Source of the DNA: Pseudomonas sp. Gutcm_11s
Lineage (GTDB): Bacteria; Pseudomonadota; Gammaproteobacteria; Pseudomonadales; Pseudomonadaceae
NCBI RefSeq assembly: GCF_028649395.1
Contig: NZ_JAQSUW010000011.1
Span: forward strand, 118,231 to 182,230
Direction: 5' to 3'
Length of the DNA stretch: 64,000 nucleotides
A program made the translations under genes and the position numbers. The notes beneath the pieces are model-generated. The model did no database searches and was not told the origin of the DNA. It saw nothing but the letters and a program-made list of their open reading frames with translations. Below are positions 63,030-64,000 of the stretch, piece after piece. Numbering within the stretch: position 1 is the stretch's first letter; every line of letters begins with the position of its first letter.

Positions 63030-64000
63030 ATGCGTGAGCCCGTCATGCGGCGCACCCGCTCCGGCAACCTGACTTCCGTTATGGTTCCGGCCCGTCACCA
63101 ATCGCCGCTGGCGAAAGCGCTGTCTCTGCTCAGCGTATGTTCCGTCCTCGCCATGGTTGCTCCCCTGCCGCTGCAGGCGGCGCAAGCAGCCACCGTCACT
63201 TCCATCGAATCGCCCCGTGCCGTGACCAGCCTGTTGCTGGATATCGCCCATGCTGGCAAGCGCCTGGTCGCAGTCGGTGATCGTGGCCACATCCTGTTCT
63301 CCGAGGACGCCGGTCGCAACTGGGTACAGGCCCGCGTGCCGAGCCGCCAGCTACTGACCGCCGTGTACTTTGTCGATGACAAGCACGGCTGGGCGGTCGG
63401 TCACGACTCGCAGATCCTCGCTACCGACGACGGTGGCGCCAACTGGGAGCTGCAGTTCGAAGACCTGCAGCGCGAAGCGCCGCTGCTCGACGTCTGGTTC
63501 CGCGACACCAGCACCGGTTATGCCGTGGGCGCCTACGGCGCACTGCTGGAAACCAACGATGGTGGCAAGACCTGGAACGATGTCAGTGATCGTCTCGACA
63601 ACGAAGATGGCTACCACCTGAACGGCATCACCGCAGTCAAGGATGCCGGCCTGTTCGTGGTGGGCGAGGCGGGCAGCATGTTCCGCTCCGCCGACTGGGG
63701 TCAGACCTGGGAGAAGATCAAGGGTCCGTACGAGGGCACCCTGTTCGGTGCGGTCGGCACCGCCAGCGCCAACACTCTGCTGGCCTATGGTCTGCGCGGC
63801 AACCTGTTCCGCTCCACCGATTTCGGCAACAGCTGGGCGCAGGTCAAGTTGCTCTCCGAGAGCGGTCCGCTGGAGTTCGGTCTGGCCAATGGCACCCTGC
63901 TCAAGGACGGCGCCGTGGTCATCGTCGGCCATGGTGGCAGCGTGCTGACCAGCAAGGACGCCGGGCGTACCTTCTCCGTGATCAATCGCTCCGACCGCGC
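63030..64000 (+). CDS. Ycf48-like / BNR-repeat beta-propeller protein (3' end outside the window)
   Basis: At least 323 aa, running off the window without a stop. An exported N-terminus has a long basic region, a hydrophobic core (SLLSVCSVLAMVAPLPL, about residues 33-49) and likely cleavage after QAAQA. Six Asp-box repeats follow at regular intervals, such as FSEDAGRNW, ATDDGGANW, ETNDGGKTW, RSADWGQTW, RSTDFGNSW and TSKDAGRTF, the S-x-D-x-G-x-T-W pattern of photosystem II assembly factor Ycf48-like propellers. In other proteobacteria this protein commonly sits beside DUF1302/DUF1329 genes and an RND permease gene; the latter would lie beyond the edge. Confidence 0.85.
   Translation, partial: MREPVMRRTRSGNLTSVMVPARHQSPLAKALSLLSVCSVLAMVAPLPLQAAQAATVTSIESPRAVTSLLLDIAHAGKRLVAVGDRGHILFSEDAGRNWVQARVPSRQLLTAVYFVDDKHGWAVGHDSQILATDDGGANWELQFEDLQREAPLLDVWFRDTSTGYAVGAYGALLETNDGGKTWNDVSDRLDNEDGYHLNGITAVKDAGLFVVGEAGSMFRSADWGQTWEKIKGPYEGTLFGAVGTASANTLLAYGLRGNLFRSTDFGNSWAQVKLLSESGPLEFGLANGTLLKDGAVVIVGHGGSVLTSKDAGRTFSVINRSDR

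Overview
The window is GC-rich chromosomal DNA of a Pseudomonas (sensu lato). Diagnostic features are the full Xcp type II secretion cluster, fimV followed by truA-trpF-accD-folC, leuCDB-asd-usg, metZ (direct sulfhydrylation of O-succinylhomoserine) and fadH. From memory, gene order resembles the P. aeruginosa PAO1 segment from about PA3133 down to about PA3080. I could not check this, and I cannot assign a species. Most of the window is housekeeping backbone. I see no insertion sequence, prophage or CRISPR array.

Layout. 1-5.9 kb: end of a tRNA-Glu gene with its terminator, a TetR regulator, an alpha/beta hydrolase, a KDPG-type aldolase overlapping a thioesterase, a small exported protein, dusC, an SDR oxidoreductase and the small heat-shock gene ibpA. 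Upstream of ibpA are a sigma-32-like promoter and a ROSE-like RNA thermometer. 5.9-9.8 kb: a four-PAS GGDEF-EAL protein and a LysR regulator divergent from leuC. 9.9-15.4 kb: leuC-leuD-leuB, asd and usg, an Asd-like protein without the catalytic Cys. 15.5-26.3 kb: fimV, truA, trpF, accD, folC, a SPOR protein, cvpA, purF and metZ, mostly tightly packed. A strong hairpin sits inside the annotated 5' end of truA.

26.3-42.3 kb: type II secretion genes. xcpP-xcpQ run leftward and xcpRSTUVWXYZ run rightward as overlapping genes. Between the two arms are two accessory genes: a large MalT/LAL-type LuxR regulator and a heme peroxidase whose catalytic motifs resemble cyclooxygenase and alpha-dioxygenase enzymes. 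42.4-42.7 kb: tRNA-Val and tRNA-Asp with promoter and terminator. A sigma-54-like promoter then precedes a 28-residue acidic ORF with an ideal Shine-Dalgarno. 42.9-47.8 kb: an AraC regulator coupled to a membrane-anchored nitrilase-like protein without the catalytic Cys, then fadH and an NTF2-like protein.

48-59 kb: a coiled-coil protein of unknown family, a PLP enzyme, a double cNMP-rhodanese fusion, a DUF1853 gene, nadK-phosphoesterase-rhomboid, a YeaC-like gene, a DUF2797 gene and pepN. 59.3-64 kb: an envelope module of DUF1302 protein, DUF1329 protein and a Ycf48-like beta-propeller. The last gene runs off the right edge.

Best leads for new biology: the regulator plus cyclooxygenase-like gene inside the xcp locus, the sigma-54-associated micropeptide, the DUF1302/DUF1329/propeller module, two enzyme homologues without their nucleophile, and the fimV/truA hairpin.
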